Below, in pieces: positions 6,509 to 6,660 of a stretch of DNA of 6,660 nucleotides (its first letter is position 1; each line of letters begins with the position of its first letter). This DNA is from Bacteroidota bacterium (GTDB lineage Bacteria; Bacteroidota; Bacteroidia; Flavobacteriales; Flavobacteriaceae). Made by a program: the position numbers and the translations under genes. The notes under the pieces were generated by a model. It did not search any database, was not told the origin of the DNA, and worked only from the letters and a program-made list of their open reading frames with translations. The stretch lies in the NCBI GenBank assembly GCA_024278565.1, contig JAJRSY010000313.1, positions 1-6,660 on the forward strand, in the 5' to 3' direction.

Positions 6509-6604
6509 TTGGTATGAGAAAAAACCCCTGCCTAGATTCTCCCGGATTTCCATTTGGCAGGAGTATATTACATTAAAATTCACTAGTGTCCGGTAAAAGA
6601 CGAA

Positions 6605-6637
6605 AGACGGCCCTGCCTATCATTTGGTAGGGGGTCT
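6605..6637. repeat. GC-rich hairpin downstream of the element
   Basis: CCCTGCC (6611-6617) pairs with GGTAGGG (6626-6632), with one G.T pair and the loop TATCATTT. AGAC (6605-6608) pairs with GTCT (6634-6637) below a small internal loop. The following CTCTTT is only weakly T-rich, so termination is possible but not clear. The stem arms resemble the other CCTGCC-type repeats. The rest of 6569-6660 shows no gene. Confidence 0.5.
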
Positions 6638-6660
6638 CTTTAGATAAAACTTCTAATCTT

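Larger units (their letters stand above)
6368..6568. repeat. 201-bp palindromic, MITE-like intergenic element
   Basis: The outer arms 6368-6393 and 6543-6568 are perfect inverted repeats of 26 bp, beginning ATATACTCCTGCC and ending GGAAATCCG on the left arm. Between them lie two GC-rich palindromes (6403-6418 and 6489-6508) and a central imperfect stem (6446-6485), so the whole unit is roughly symmetric about 6465-6468. No open frame of convincing quality lies inside, hence no transposase. The outer bases are TATA-like, so a TA target duplication would fit but cannot be told apart from the repeat itself. It begins 12 bases after the carB stop. It could be a non-autonomous mobile element or a long intergenic palindrome. 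In transcripts running out of carB it would form a large hairpin that might protect the 3' end or stop transcription, although no T-run follows the right arm. Confidence 0.7.

Noticed and set aside
6356..6660. CRISPR-like array suggested by repeated GCAGGCAGG units after carB
   Set aside because: The units are only two or three, of unequal length and orientation, with no regular spacers. They are parts of a palindromic element.

Overview
The window comes from a Bacteroidota genome, most likely a marine Flavobacteriaceae. Four things point there: two promoters with the Bacteroidota-type -7 box TAnnTTTG, AT-rich translation starts mostly without strong Shine-Dalgarno sequences, a DUF6263-like exported protein, and an rpmH-carB neighbourhood with a 950-residue CarB. 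The genus cannot be fixed from this sequence.

Layout from left to right: the 3' part of an alpha/beta hydrolase gene (+, cut by the window edge); a 205-base spacer with a GC-rich hairpin; an MltD-like lytic murein transglycosylase (+). Convergent to it is a minus-strand pair with a 1-base gap: an exported DUF6263-like protein, then a membrane-anchored TPR-like protein. A divergent promoter region separates this pair from rpmH (ribosomal protein L34, +). rpmH is followed by a clear intrinsic terminator and then carB (carbamoyl-phosphate synthase large chain, +). The last 305 bases hold no gene that I can support. They contain a roughly 201-bp imperfect palindrome with perfect 26-bp inverted ends, starting 12 bases after the carB stop, followed by another GC-rich hairpin.

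Functionally this is mostly housekeeping: peptidoglycan turnover, ribosome assembly, and carbamoyl phosphate for pyrimidine and arginine synthesis, plus two envelope proteins of unknown role. The genes do not form one pathway. I found no defence system, CRISPR array, tRNA, rRNA or transposase. The features most worth a second look are the palindromic MITE-like element after carB, a set of related GC-rich palindromes confined to the intergenic gaps, and the absence from CarB of the C-terminal allosteric (MGS-like) domain.
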